Source: Phorcus lineatus
Lineage: Eukaryota; Mollusca; Gastropoda; Trochida; Trochidae
Assembly (NCBI GenBank): GCA_921293015.1
Contig: OV121088.1
Coordinates: 26,697,645 to 26,761,644, forward strand
Length of the DNA: 64,000 nt
Reading direction: 5' to 3'
Below the pieces are notes generated by a model. The model was given only the letters and a program-made list of their open reading frames with translations. It did no database searches and had not been told where the DNA came from. Below, piece after piece: positions 46,534 through 58,667 of the stretch. Position 1 is the stretch's first letter; each line of letters opens with the position of its first letter. The translations under genes and the position numbers were made by a program.

Positions 46534-48749
46534 TTATATATTAAAAAAATTTAAAAAGTAAAAATTTGCCACAGTTTTAGTCACCTACCATAGGTTTTGT
46601 TCTTTTAATTTCATAAGTAAATCATGGGGAAATTGCAAAAATCTATCCTTGACTGCCATCGCTCCAAATTTTCCCATTTTAAGGTCCTTTTCACTGAGAG
46701 TCACATTCTTATCCAAAGATGACACATGTTAGAATTTTAACTGTGGTATTCAGACAGTATTCAATAAAACTGGTCAACACTTTACTTGTTTAAAGTTCAT
46801 ACTGTAACTGCTTATGCAAAGGAAATCAAACAAGGAAGTAAATCACATTTTTGTTGTTTGTCTGACAAAATGGCATCTGCAATGATGCGCTTAGCAGGGT
46901 GAATATACTATGGTCTGTGATTGGTCCCGAAAATATCTTTGATTGACAGCTGGCTGGTTAATTGTTGCTGACCCCTGAGCCTTTAATTACTAGACATTCA
47001 TGATACTAAGAAAAAGTCACTTCAAGATTTACAAAAGAGCAAAAACCGATGCTTGTAACCTGTGCGAGGCAATGATGAAGAATGGCTGATGAGAAATTTA
47101 GTCTTGCTCTCATTAATGAGATCTAGACCTTTAAACATGGCTTATTTTTTAAAACTTGATTATGAAGACACTGCAATCACCTCTATGGAGTTTTCTGCAG
47201 TGAAATCTAGACACACATCATAGTTTTTACAGAGTAGGGAGCTAACCATTTTTATTGAATAGTTATTATTTTCATAAAAAAAGTACTCTGAGATGGCCAA
47301 CAGCATATAAACTCAGGATCTGGACCTTGTAATCATAACAATATCAAGGGTTAAATTTTAATGTAACCATAAATGTTTTAAATGTGTTGTCTTGTTCTTG
47401 AAATATTTCATTAATAAGCTACATAGTTAACATAAATGGATACCTCAAGAACAAGTAAAAGTTGTTTATTACATTTTGGTAGAAAATAAGAAAACCAAAC
47501 CAAGTAGATACCTTGCAGGACGGCATGCCATGCCATAATAATGTCAGATGAGCTAAAAATCAATTTCAGAAACTATATACATATTAGTATTATATGTATA
47601 CAGATTTATCAGGTAGATTTACTAGATGACATGTTTATAAGACGATTAACTAGGTATATATCATCACAAACATTTTTGGCATTTTTTTATGTTTACTATA
47701 ATTATATATTTCCCAAATATGGTTGACGTCCCTTAGAAACTTTTGCCACCCTAAAGTTGCACCCTTTTCAAGTCCCAGTGTTTGGAGATAGGAAAATGAA
47801 GTCTTAGTCTCAATCTAACAAAGATGATATTTTCTAAATTTGAGATTTCTATCATTATGTTTTTTTGACAAAAGACGAATGAAGGTTGGAGTGTATACAC
47901 ACCCAGTAATTTTCCATACCAAATTTCAGCAAATAGATAATGCAGATAATGGACAACGGGCAATGCTCATTTAACTTTCAGACCTGATGAGCTAAAAATA
48001 TATCTCATGTGATTATGTATCATAACAATCTCTAGGCAGCCTATCACCTTGCAAGAAACTTATTTAATGAAGCAGGAAGTAAAGACAATCTTCCTGTGTA
48101 ACAAAAACCCTTTCTAGATATGTTGGAAATTTCACTGAAAGAGTCAGTCCAATAATGTGTACGGGACCTGCTGGTTAGAAAAGTAACAACTGTTTATATA
48201 TAGTTTATTCCAAGTTAAGAATTTAGTAAATGGTGGGAAATAGGAAATACCAGCAGCGAGTAAAGGAGTGAAAATTTCAATCAACGAGACAAAAATGGTC
48301 AAAATAATTTCAACAAGGTTTATACATAGCTTGACCATACAAACTGCTTATTAAAATTAAAAATTCATCCTGCTCCATTAGCGTAGTTGATTCTGCAGCG
48401 CTCCTTCCAAATATCCTGATCTCCTTCAGGAAACAAGCCTTGTATCACTAGCTATATCCAGACAATGATACAACATGTATTCAGCAAAAGCAGCACAACC
48501 AGGATAAGAAAAACTGTTGAGTTCGAAATGTCAGCTTCCAGCTCCTTTAACAACATTTCATTAACTGAACAAATTACAAGCTAACCATAGATAAAAAGGA
48601 CCAACTGTCTACGATAAAAGGCCTTTGGCTTGAAGGAGATAATAGGATTTGGAAGAAGCTCTGCGGATTCAAATATGCTGATGTAGCAGGGTGTTAAAAT
48701 TTAAGATACGGCATTTATCTGATAAAACTTTAAATTGAAAATATAATAC
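46534..48749. other. no gene seen; intron with dispersed repeats
   Basis: AT-rich. At 47514-47990 there are degenerate copies of the dispersed repeat tail (GGCATGCCATGCCATAATAA, and GACCTGATGAGCTAAAAAT). No frame is supported. Confidence 0.45.
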
Positions 48750-48894
48750 CTGTCATCCTTTTTTCTGGAGCGTTTGATAAATTTCTCTCAGACAAGTCTT
48801 CCTCAGACAAATGTGCCTCTCTCCAGGTACCTCCCACACCAACGGCAGAACGGCGACCACAAGGAAGAAAACCTCGACCAACCACTGATTTTGT
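48750..48894 (-). CDS. possible small internal exon of TRIM gene 2
   Basis: A 145-bp stretch of better-than-background GC has an acceptor (TATCTGTACCAG, first exon base 48894) and a donor (ACAG|GTATTA, intron from 48749). It is open for 48 codons in the phase-0 frame and ends in phase 1, reading TKSVVGRGFLPCGRRSAVG and EAHLSEEDLSERNLSNAPEK. The preceding TRIM exon ends in phase 0 and the KH-like exon starts in phase 1, so it would link them in frame. No domain is recognised. The opposite strand also has a possible short exon here, so this remains a guess from splice phase. Confidence 0.33.
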
Positions 48895-51800
48895 CTGGTA
48901 CAGATAATAACATTTGAGAAAAACACATCTAGAAAATATGATTGTGATTAAAGATTCAACATCATTTAAAGCTAGTCATGGATATAAAAATATATTGTCC
49001 CTCAAGGCATTGAAATGAATAAAATGATGAAGTCTATAATTGTGACTTCAAAGACAGTGACTGACATTTTTTCTACCCTTGTGTAATGTTCTCTGAGTGA
49101 CTTGGAAACATTATCTCCCATTGCATTAAAATCAAGAGTCATCAGAATATTACATATCTCAACACTCATGTGCTTTCTAGAAGATGAGTTGATGAAGAAT
49201 GATGAAGGCAATTTGTTATAGTTAAACAAAGAAACATGCAAAATGAGCAAAATATCATTTATCAATAACAATCTTCCTCCAACTCCTGAGTCCAAATCTA
49301 TTGTCACCACTCCAAAATTAACATTAACCAAACCCTTGGCAATAACAAGGGAAATTGCAAAGCTTTCCATCTATGTGTCCCTGGTTAGTATGAGTTGGTG
49401 CAGTGCTGTCTGAACGTCAACAGCTCAGTCATACACTACAGCTGATTGCTTACTACATTTATTTTATGCTAATATTTTGCTTATACCAACTGTGCTTAAA
49501 ATGAACAACAAAAACGTGAATATGGCTCACATATCCCCCACAATCTCTTATAAATCTGCCAAGAGCCATAAGCCAAAAACAGTTATATCTAAAAATAATT
49601 TTTGAACTTGATATAAAAGAATATCTTTCGAACTCGCCACACGTAAAATTTTCTTTCCCTAAAGGTTAAAGTGTGTACAAATAACAAATAACTTGTCCCC
49701 TTTGATTTTCACACCTGTTTTTTTCTACAAAATCAACGAACATAGAAGGGTCAGAACTCAATCAAAAACTGTATAAGAATCAGCTTCATAATTTGATCAA
49801 GAGCATCATCAGGTTTAACCACAACCAAAACTTTGCTAACCTAGAAATATTGACATTTCCATGGAAGCAGCAAGTTATGGAAATTTCAGAAAGTTGTAAA
49901 TAAACATAGTGTATAGGGAAGGTCATGTTGAAAATGTTGAAATTCACAGATGTTGGTCTAAATCCTATAAAAGATTGTTTTTCTTCATATTAGTTTCATA
50001 ACATGATTGGTGTGTGAAAAAAAAATGATGAAAGAAGGGTAAGTAAAGAAAGCAAGTAAAAAGTTATGAGCCAGAAGTACAAAAAATTGTTTTTATTGAG
50101 CCCTGAAAAATCAATATTTAAAAAAAATTTAAAATAAAAAATTCTGATTTTTTTTATCTGTATGATGAGTTTGACTGTTACAAGCCAAATTGCAATGTTT
50201 TAATATGATTGAGAAATGCCTGACTACAATATTCTTCCAAAATTCATTAATGTCTTACGAAAAACTAAAATTTTAGAAAAAAATGAAAAATTGTTAATCA
50301 TGACACTCCTCAATGTAATTTAGGCATCTTCAAAATCTGATTAAAATGAGATGAACACTTCAAGGCAAAATAAAGCTTAATTAGCTATTTTAGGGCATAT
50401 ATGAGGACACATAATATAGATTACAGAAACAGGCTGTTGATTTACCACTGTAACATTCTGACCCATATATTATTACTAGTGAGCTTGGTCCCCCAAGGCA
50501 AATGCATGTCACCCTGATAATCCAATGCCAAATGTTTTCTTGTTTCTAAAATGTTTCTAAAATACACAAAATGTTTGAATTTTTTAAATCTAGACCAAGC
50601 AAAATTGTCACTGAAGGGAAACGAATGAGTGTTCTGTCAGGAAGCCCATGCAGCAATTAAAGAACCACTCCGTGATTTTCATAACATATTATTTACCTTT
50701 GATACGAACCAAAAAACATATGTGGAGATATAAAATAAAAACATCTTAACTTTTCATGTCCAAAAGACATATATTTGACAAATACTGGTTTTCAATGAAA
50801 TTCTAACAGCTTTATAAATGCACAGAGGTGTAGATATCACGTCCAATCTACGTGGATACTAGTTATATAACCTAACAAACACTATCAACTCCTAACTGCC
50901 CTCCTGGCTGTTTTAGATAAGTCTCCAAAATTACGTTTGACTAGTTGACGTGCGCCAGTGTCCGGTTTTCAATCATAATTGCGACATTCTACCTTCATAT
51001 TGTCACTGTAAAAAACAATATTTAAGCTTTAAAATGTGTCTTTTTGGTGACAGTCGAAACTTTGCAATTAAATGACACCATTGATTAAGTTTGGCACATA
51101 TGACTCCAACAACTCACGGAGTGGCTCTTTAAGATGTTAAGAAAGTTTGTTTCAATATTTTCCCTTGAACAGGAGTAGGAATATCCATGCTAAAACAAAG
51201 GACAATCAAATTATACCATAGTGTTTAGGGCTTAAAAGGACAGTCCTTTCGGGGTAAGTTATGTGGAAACAAAATTCATTCCCCGTTTATACATCTATGT
51301 AGGATAATATTTTGGTTGATTTATATTTTACAACTGATAAATGAGTGCACACAGAGGGTAAAAGAAAACAAGAATGAGAAGAGAAGCCATTCATCCACAC
51401 TACGATATGAAAAAGCCTTACTATGGCATTACAAGTCATTCTTGATTAGTTTTATCATAAATCATTTGTTTATTTTGATATTCTATCCATACATATAGTT
51501 TATTTTTAAAATGTTGTGAAATTAGTAAAAGTACAGAGCCCCTAGCTTTTCATGGCATTTTCGCTCAATGCAACATGGCAGATTGTAGCCGATAGACAAG
51601 CGTCTTTAACTGATGACATACAAATCCTGATTCTACTGATTCAACTCTGGATTATACCATGTGCGACTACAGTAATATCCCCACTGTAAACTTCATCCTC
51701 ATAATAAAGAAAAGTGTCTTTGCTCCAAATTTTAGAGATCAAAAGGTCTTCTGATATCATATGAAATATATCAACTCAACTCAAACATAACAAATATCTG

Positions 51801-52195
51801 AGGCTTGCAGAGAAATAACGAGTGTTGATATATTTGATATCAGAAGACACCGGGTAAGATTCTATTTATCATCCAAAATCAAGTTGCTTTACATTTCCAT
51901 GAAAAAATGGACATCACTGAACACTGCCCTACTGTTTGACTCCTACAGCGGTGATGTAATGGCATTGTGACATCATTATTTTAATGACATCACAACAATT
52001 GTGACATCATGTACTGGGCTTGGCAGGGCATTGTTAAAAATCTATTACCAAAACAATATCACCTAGGTGATATCGCTTGGTCTCCAACAAACAATATCTC
52101 CTAAGGAACAAAGTTTTGGATGATATAATGTTTAAAACATTGCACACAAAGGGATTTATTTGTACTATAACATATGGATTATTTCAAATACTTAC
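48895..52195. other. no gene seen; intron of TRIM gene 2
   Basis: AT-rich sequence. A 122-codon minus-strand frame at 49002-49370 has no recognisable domain. A palindrome lies at 51746-51848, and GTGACATCAT words repeat at 51960-52010. Confidence 0.45.
51746..51848. repeat. palindrome
   Basis: GTCTTCTGATATCATATGAA... is inverted at the right as ...GATATATTTGATATCAGAAGAC, around a loop of about 50 bp. Confidence 0.75.
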
Positions 52196-53287
52196 TGTGT
52201 CAGAATGTATTTCTCCAAATCTGTGCACCTTTGATATGACACTGTCCATCTCTCCCGTTGAGAAGGTCCATGTTGGATCTTGGACATCTTCAGTTAGATC
52301 CACAGCAGCTGCAGCCTTCAGAGATTGGACCAGAACAGGTCCTGCAGACAGAACTTCACAGTCATCAGACTTGCTCTCCATTTGTTTGAAGTATTCCAAG
52401 GTAGACTCCATCTGAGCAAGATTGTCTTCTGTAGCTTCACACTGCTTCTCTAAATCGTTTACTGTGCTTTCTGTCCTGTCCTTTAGCTCTGTGATGAGCT
52501 TGTTTCGCTGACAAGTGAATTTGCCAATCAATTCATCAAAGGTCTTCTTGATGGAAGCAGTTGTGTTTTTCAAATTGACCTTTTGCATTCTGGATTTTTC
52601 TTTAAGTGAAGTTTTCTTTCTCCTCATGACAGCAGCAGACTTTTCTACATCTTCTATTTTGGTTTTCAGCGACGACAACATGGAGTTTGCAGCATCTTCT
52701 ATGGGGTCAAGGATATGACCTCTATGCTTGACGATAGGGCATGATACACAACATAGGCTGGAGCACTGTCCACAGTAGAACTCGATCTTATAGTCCGGGT
52801 GATCTTGGCAGCGATGACTCAGAAAATTCTTGACCGGTTCACTCAAAGCCTCTTCCAAAGACTGGCATGTGTGCTTCCTTGTCATCAAGTTTCGACGGTG
52901 AGCTTCTTTGCATGGTGTACACATATAAATTTGACATTCATGACAACGGGCAACTGCATGGCTTCCATCTGGACAATCGCTGCAGGGAATCTTCTTGCCT
53001 TTCTTGAATTTGACATAATCCACCAGCTTGTTTCTGACTGGATCAACAGGTAAAGATTGGGCGGTTCCTTTAACCTTCTGGACTTGCCTGCAGTTGGGAC
53101 AAGTAACTTGACCTGTTCCCTCCTTCTTCAGAAGCTGCTCCAGGCACTGAGAACAGAACGAGTGAAGACAGTTGACCAGGAGTCGAGGACGTCGGTCTGC
53201 TTGGTCAAAGTGTTCCAGACAAACTGAACATTCCAGAAAGTTTTCCTTCAAGTCACTGACATCCAGTGAGTCCTGAGCCTCAGCCAT
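52196..53287 (-). CDS. TRIM-type E3 ubiquitin ligase, RING/B-box/coiled-coil exon (gene 2)
   Basis: Paralogue of the exon at 5938-7029, with identical length (1092 bp) and colinear throughout. The RING uses C20, C23, C40, H42, C45, C48, C63 and C66; two B-boxes follow (about 102-139 and 160-191), then a coiled coil to about 310. Differences are mostly single residues (for example DSLDVSDLKENF against ETLDVIDLKDHF). The exon ends at the same donor, ACA|GTAAGT (intron from 52195, phase 0). The acceptor before the start is damaged: the AG kept in gene 1 (CTTGCAG) reads CTTGCAC here. The ATG at 53287 gives MAEAQ. No effector domain is in this exon; the KH-like exon at 22160-23739 is the candidate C-terminus. 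Putative ubiquitin ligase, likely in innate immunity or stress by family analogy. Confidence 0.87.
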
Positions 53288-53343
53288 TCCTGTAGATGCT
53301 CAGGTCAAAAATGATGTTTGGTAGCTCTCAAATCATTATGACG

Positions 53344-53822
53344 TGCAAGAAAGACTGTAATCAAAATGTGAGACATTTGGTGCAAAGGATAACTTAAGAG
53401 CTCTAATGAAAATGAATCTTAAATTAATACTATACATTATTATTACACATAATTTTACACCCATTACTGGAACTGCATGGGTAAATTTTTTAAACTGTAA
53501 TTTTCAAATGAGAACCTTTTCTTTTAGTATCCAAAAAAATTTTAAAAGTAGAACCAAACATAAATCTTAAGGTCATAAAAGCCAGTTCCATAGATATATT
53601 TTGTCACTATCACATTGTGAGTATGATATGTAGAGTCACCTTTTGCATTCCAAAGTCCTTTACTCTTAGAATATTACTAGATTTCAACTTAACTTGTACC
53701 ACTGCCTTAAAAAAAATCCCAAACTTTTAATGCTAGCATTACAAAACATTATACACGTCAACCATGGTCCAAATATCTTTTATGAATTTCATTGTTTTAA
53801 TTCTTAAAGGAAAGTTACTTAC
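53344..53822 (-). other. 5' leader intron of TRIM gene 2, compact form
   Basis: Aligns with the ends of the gene 1 leader intron but lacks both insertions found there. The donor is CT|GTAAGT at 53822. The empty TTAA target is at 53567-53570. The original acceptor has changed from AG to AC. Confidence 0.5.
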
Positions 53823-54296
53823 AGTGAGTCTATGAATAAGTCATTTTTGATAATCATATCAACCAAATAAGAGGAAGTCCTTTTCTTTAACGCATGTCTC
53901 CCAAATATACATTCATTCATTCGCTTTGAGTAGATCAAATTTACACTTGTTTAACATCTATGTATTTGTAGTAATGGCATTCGAAACCTATACATATATT
54001 GATATGGGGATGATGTTTTAAGTGAGATGTTGTAAATGAGTTTCTTATGTAATAGGCGAGTTTCAGGTGCCCAGTGACAGCAGAGTTTTTCTAATATTGA
54101 ATTGAAAAGCAAGATGGAGTACTCAACCTTTGTGGAACTTTGCGTTGTGTAATTGGATCTTTTTCAGGTTGATATGCTTACAACTTAAGAAAATTCAGTT
54201 CCCAGTCCGAACATCGAGCGCAAAGTATCAGAGAAAAGGACAAAAGAACAAGTGAACAATAACCATATTTTATTACAAGAACATTAGAAAAATAGA

Positions 54297-55662
54297 GCCA
54301 TGGGCTCTGTAGCTCATCAGACTTTTGATAGAAATAGGTGTTTCGGTTTAGACCATGGGGTCATGGGCAGTGTAGGAAAGATAGCCTGTCCCAACGTCTG
54401 AGTTATTCACAATCAAATAAAAAAGGCCCATTGCCCATTTGGGGTCAAGGGTTCACCGAACCTACAATTCAGAATCCCCATTGCCCAAGGAGTCTACACA
54501 CAACTATTAAGCTATCAAGACCTTTTGGAACTGGAGAAGAAGATGAAAGTAGGATTTTAAGGTTTTGACCCCTGTGACCCCATTTGGGGTCAAGTGGTCA
54601 CCAAACCTACAATTTAGAATCCCCCGTGTCCAAGGAGTCTTCACACAAGTTTTCAGCTCTCTAGACCTTTTGGAACTAGGGAAAAAGATGAAATTAGGTT
54701 TTATAGGTTTTGACCCCTGTGACCCCATTTGGGGTCATGGGGTCACCAAACCTACAATTTAGAATCCCTGTTGGCCAAGGAGTCTACACACACCTTTTCA
54801 GCTCTCTAGACCTTTTGGAACTAGGGAAAAAGATGAAATTAGGTTTTTTAGATTTTGACCCCTGTGACCCCATTTGGGGTCATGGGGTCACCAAACCTAC
54901 AATTTAGAATCCCCAATGTCCAAGGAGTCTTCACACAAGTTTTCAGCTCTCTAGACCTTTTGGAACTAGGAAAAAAGATGAAATTAGGTTTTATAGGTTT
55001 TGACCCCTGTGACCCAATTTGGGGTCATGGGGTCACCAAACCTACAATTTAGAATCCCCGTCGGCCAAGGAGTCTACACACACCTTTTCAGCTCTCTAGA
55101 CCTTTTGCAACTGGAGAAGCAGATGAAAATAGGTTTTTCAGGTTTTGACCCCTGTGACCCCATTTGGGATCATGGGGTCACCAAACCTACAATTTATAAT
55201 CTCCAGTGCCCAAGGAGTCTACACACACCTTTTCAGCTCTCTGGACCTTTTGGAACTGGAGAAGAAGATGAAAATAGGTTTTTCATGTTTTGGCCCCTGT
55301 GACCTCATTTGGGGTCATGGGGTCACAAAATCTACAATTTAGAATCTCCAGTGCCCAAGGAGTCTACACACAACTTTTCAGCTCTCTTGACCTTTTGGAA
55401 CTGGAGAAGAAGATTAAAATAGATTTTTAAGGTTTTGACCCTTGTGACCCCATTTGGGGTCATGGGGTCACGAAATCTACAATTTAGAATCCCCATTTGC
55501 CAAGGAGTATGCACATAAAATTTCAGCTCTCTAGAGTCATTGGTTCTGGAGAAGAAGTCGAAAAAGTGAAAAGTTTACGGATGGACGGATGGACGGACGC
55601 CGGACGCCTTGCCATGCCATAAGCCCATCGGGTCTTTCAGACCTGATGAGCTAAAAATGAAA
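54297..55662 (+). mobile_element. MITE-like element filled with 145-bp tandem repeats
   Basis: The ends are inverted: CTGTAGCTCATCAGAC near 54308, and GACCTGATGAGCTA near 55640. Between them are about eight units of 145 bp with TTTTGACCCCTGTGACCCCA, TTTGGGGTCATGGGGTCACC, AAACCTACAATTTAGAATCC, CAAGGAGTCTACACACA and CTCTAGACCTTTTGGAACT. GGATGGACGGATGGACGGACGCCGG precedes the right end. The repeated 65-codon frames are by-products. It is inserted in the interval corresponding to 9240-9768 of the other copy. Confidence 0.8.
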
Positions 55663-57629
55663 CAAAAAACTCAACAGCGTGAAATAGCACCAGTTTATCA
55701 CTCACACACCTGAACACCCGCTTAAAATGCATGACAGTGTGTAAACTTTTATTTAATACCACCCAAACCTCCCTTGTATAGAAATTTTAGAAGATTACAA
55801 TCACCCCATAACTAATAACTAATTCCTAATCTATTTCCTACACTAATTCTCCCACAGCCCGCCTTGAAACTAAACTAAGTACAAAAAATCCCCTCATCAA
55901 CCTAACATGCTAAAGGGATGGGTGGATCCTGAGGCAGAACCTGTCGGGACGACGGAATGATACCTGTCTAGTTGCTCGGAACCCCGAGAGTGAGACCACT
56001 GAACCCGAGCAAGCCAGATCACTTATATAGTGCTCCGAGACGACCCCTGACACGGGTCAGAGTTCAGCCACTGACAGCAGACGTCTCCGCTAATCAGTGC
56101 CTACCAAAACATAAGAAGCGCAGCCCAGCACACACAAGAAGTAATCTCGTAACGCAGGAAGTGAAACAACGGGCTACAAGACTAACCGGTGAACTAATTG
56201 TCCCCCTCCGTTAGGTTCATACTGTAAATATATATATCCTAATTGAAACCCCAACCCCCATTTACGTTATTTTATCCCAGTTTTCCTTCACTAATTTAAC
56301 ATAAATCTTTAAAAGGCCATTTTCAAGAAGTTAAGTACATATATTTTTGGGTGTGGTCATGAAAATAACAAGAGTTTGGAGGGGCTGCAATCTCATTAAA
56401 GTGAAATATAAATGCTCCACTACATTACGCATGTAGACCTCATCAGGCTCCATCAGGTTTGCCTCTGACATAATTCAAATCAGCCAATCAGCGAGTTTGC
56501 CCCATATTCTATGATGCAGGCGCATTGTATATTTCAGAACTCGGAAACCAAAAACTTCCAACTGTTTTCTGAATGTTGAACTACCTAAATATCCGAATGA
56601 ATGTGTTATTGTACTTTTAATTTACCCTAGCTCGGTTTGTTGGAAAAACAAGCTTGAATGTATCTACTGCAAGCCAAGGAGATTTAGAGGTCAAACCGAG
56701 GATAAAGGTTAACCTGGCAGCGTGATTAAAGGAGACTATGAAATCTTTAATCTGCGTAAGGTAGTGCATCAATATTAGATTTTATTTTAATGAGATTTGG
56801 AGGGCTGCATTTTTATGTACAAACCAACATGAAAACTCCTCTGTAATGTATTACTAGTCCCTTATACATTTCTGATTAGTTTTAATCAATGAGATATTTT
56901 TCAAGGGAACAGTTGATATAGTTCAATTGTGTTACCGTTTATGTCATGCTGTTCCAATTAGATGATATGTATCTTCAGTGAACTGAATCAATATCTTCGA
57001 GTTAACCTCCGCAAAATGACTCCCCTGAAGCTATGGAATTTCTTACTTTCGGTTTGACTACATTACATGATCATGTGATCGTTTTCCTGTTAAACAGAGT
57101 CGTCTCCCTTTGACCGCATTTGCTGTCTCTGAGCGCACCCTTTGCTTTAAATAATTAAGATTTTGCTGGTTTACCAATCTAAAGCATCGCAGCAGATATC
57201 TTAAGAAACAATTAACAAATCAAGATAGAGCAGCTACAACAAAACCAACAATATTTATACATTGTATTGCAAAAGGATTTACAACAAACTTCCTAGAGAA
57301 AATGAACATGATAACAAATTGCTACATTTATATTTCATAAGACTTGATAATTTACATTGTTCGCACGAAAAACGAACTTATATTTAAAAAATGTTTCCAA
57401 CTTAGCACTATGCTATTAGCTACAGACAATTGGCGAACCTGTTGATTCTAACTGTCGGCATGCGCAGCTTGCGTCCAGATGACAGTGACGAATATTTCGA
57501 TAGTAGTATGTGAGTTGAATCACTAATAACTTTAATTCTCTAACGTTTTTGTGGAAAGCTGATTTCCATAGTTATAGCCGATACAACAGGAAGCTAAAGT
57601 ATTGCCATTTTTTATTTATTCTGAACATC
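55663..57629. other. no gene seen; partly duplicated block
   Basis: From 56885 to about 57480 the sequence is the counterpart of 9768-10375. The GC-richer part at 55900-56200 (with an 80-codon frame at 55972) lacks any recognisable protein. Confidence 0.45.
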
Positions 57630-58472
57630 AAGTTATAGTTACCAACCGAGTTGGAGGTGTGCATGAATTGGAACACCTAGGCACGTGCGAATTGTGATCC
57701 CGAGACGCGGAGCGTCGAGGGATTACATCGCACGTGCCTAGGTGTTTCAATTCATGCACGCCGACAACGAGGTTGGTAACTGACTTACCATTCAACCATT
57801 TAAATCGATTTCATACAGCGACAAACACATTTAAATAAATGTATTAAACACACGTTAAAATAATAGAGGTATTTTTGTTGATAAAATTGGTACGATATTA
57901 ATGGCGCTTCCAGATAAAGAAACGGTACCTAAATACGGAAGGTGACAGAAGCATGAGGAAATCGCCTCGCACGTGCAGCATGCTGAAATATACTTGCCTC
58001 ACAACAGAAAGTATAACCAGTGTAAAAATCACCTGAGTAACCACAAAAGACTAAATCTCAAAATGTAAATGAGGTGATATTTACCACCGTAGACATTTAG
58101 GATTTCCTAAATTAACCATGTACATCTCATTCCTATCACTTTAAAATTTGGCCATTAAAATGTCTTTTTAATGTTAGCTGGATTCGTTGGTCTAGTCGTT
58201 AGCTCTCTGGATAAATATCAGGATGATATGGGTTCGATTCCCGGTTTCGTCGAAACAGATTTGTCAATTCTCCTGATCCAAAATACAAGTCATTTTACGA
58301 ATCATCTTCACAATGAGAAACAACTATTTAAAACTTTGAACTTGTTTACAGGTGAGTAAGTTTGTTGAAAACCGGTGTCCATTGAAAACTTACCACCTGA
58401 GCACGAGCAAAACACGGTGTTCAACTAAGTTACCGACCTTAAGATAACAATAGAGTTGAATGGTAACTAAAG
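57630..58472. mobile_element. insertion with palindromic end and tRNA-like segment
   Basis: This block is missing from the corresponding place in the other copy (about 10395-10445). It opens with AGTTACCAACCG and closes with GAATGGTAACT, so GTTACCA is inverted at its ends. Its left part, 57638-57783, is a palindrome: AACACCTAGGCACGTGCGA is inverted as TCGCACGTGCCTAGGTGTTT, with a GC-rich loop containing GAGACGCGGAGCGTCGAGG. Confidence 0.6.
58180..58252 (+). ncRNA. tRNA-derived SINE head (box A and box B intact)
   Basis: Box A TGGTCTAGTCG (58188-58198) and box B GGTTCGATTCC (58231-58241) match the RNA polymerase III internal promoter. An anticodon-like stem with the loop ATAAATA can be drawn, but the two acceptor arms do not pair (GGATTCG against TTTCGTC) and the D stem is poor. 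I read it as a tRNA-derived SINE promoter, not a working tRNA gene. Confidence 0.5.
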
Positions 58473-58667
58473 ATATTAAAGGGGAGGAGAGGGTTTCACT
58501 GAGCTGGATTACTTGTACCCGATTCTTTCTGTGAATAAATACGTTTACAGTACAGTACGGGGTATATCAAATCAAAGGTGACCACATTTGGAATGAAAGC
58601 TATTTGAAAAAACCTCAAGGTACTTTTTTGTATATATATTTCGATTTCCACAAAATCTGCAATTGTT

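Noticed and set aside
49002-49370. 122-codon minus-strand frame starting MESFAISLVIAKGL
   Set aside because: Open and with an acceptor-like AACCAG before the ATG, but no recognisable domain, no paralogous support and biased AT-rich composition. Possible but not supported.
54565-55342. Repeated 65-codon frames of nearly identical sequence
   Set aside because: They are the 145-bp tandem unit read in successive frames, not a gene family.
58180-58252. Functional tRNA gene
   Set aside because: Acceptor arms do not pair and the D stem is poor, though the internal promoter boxes are intact.
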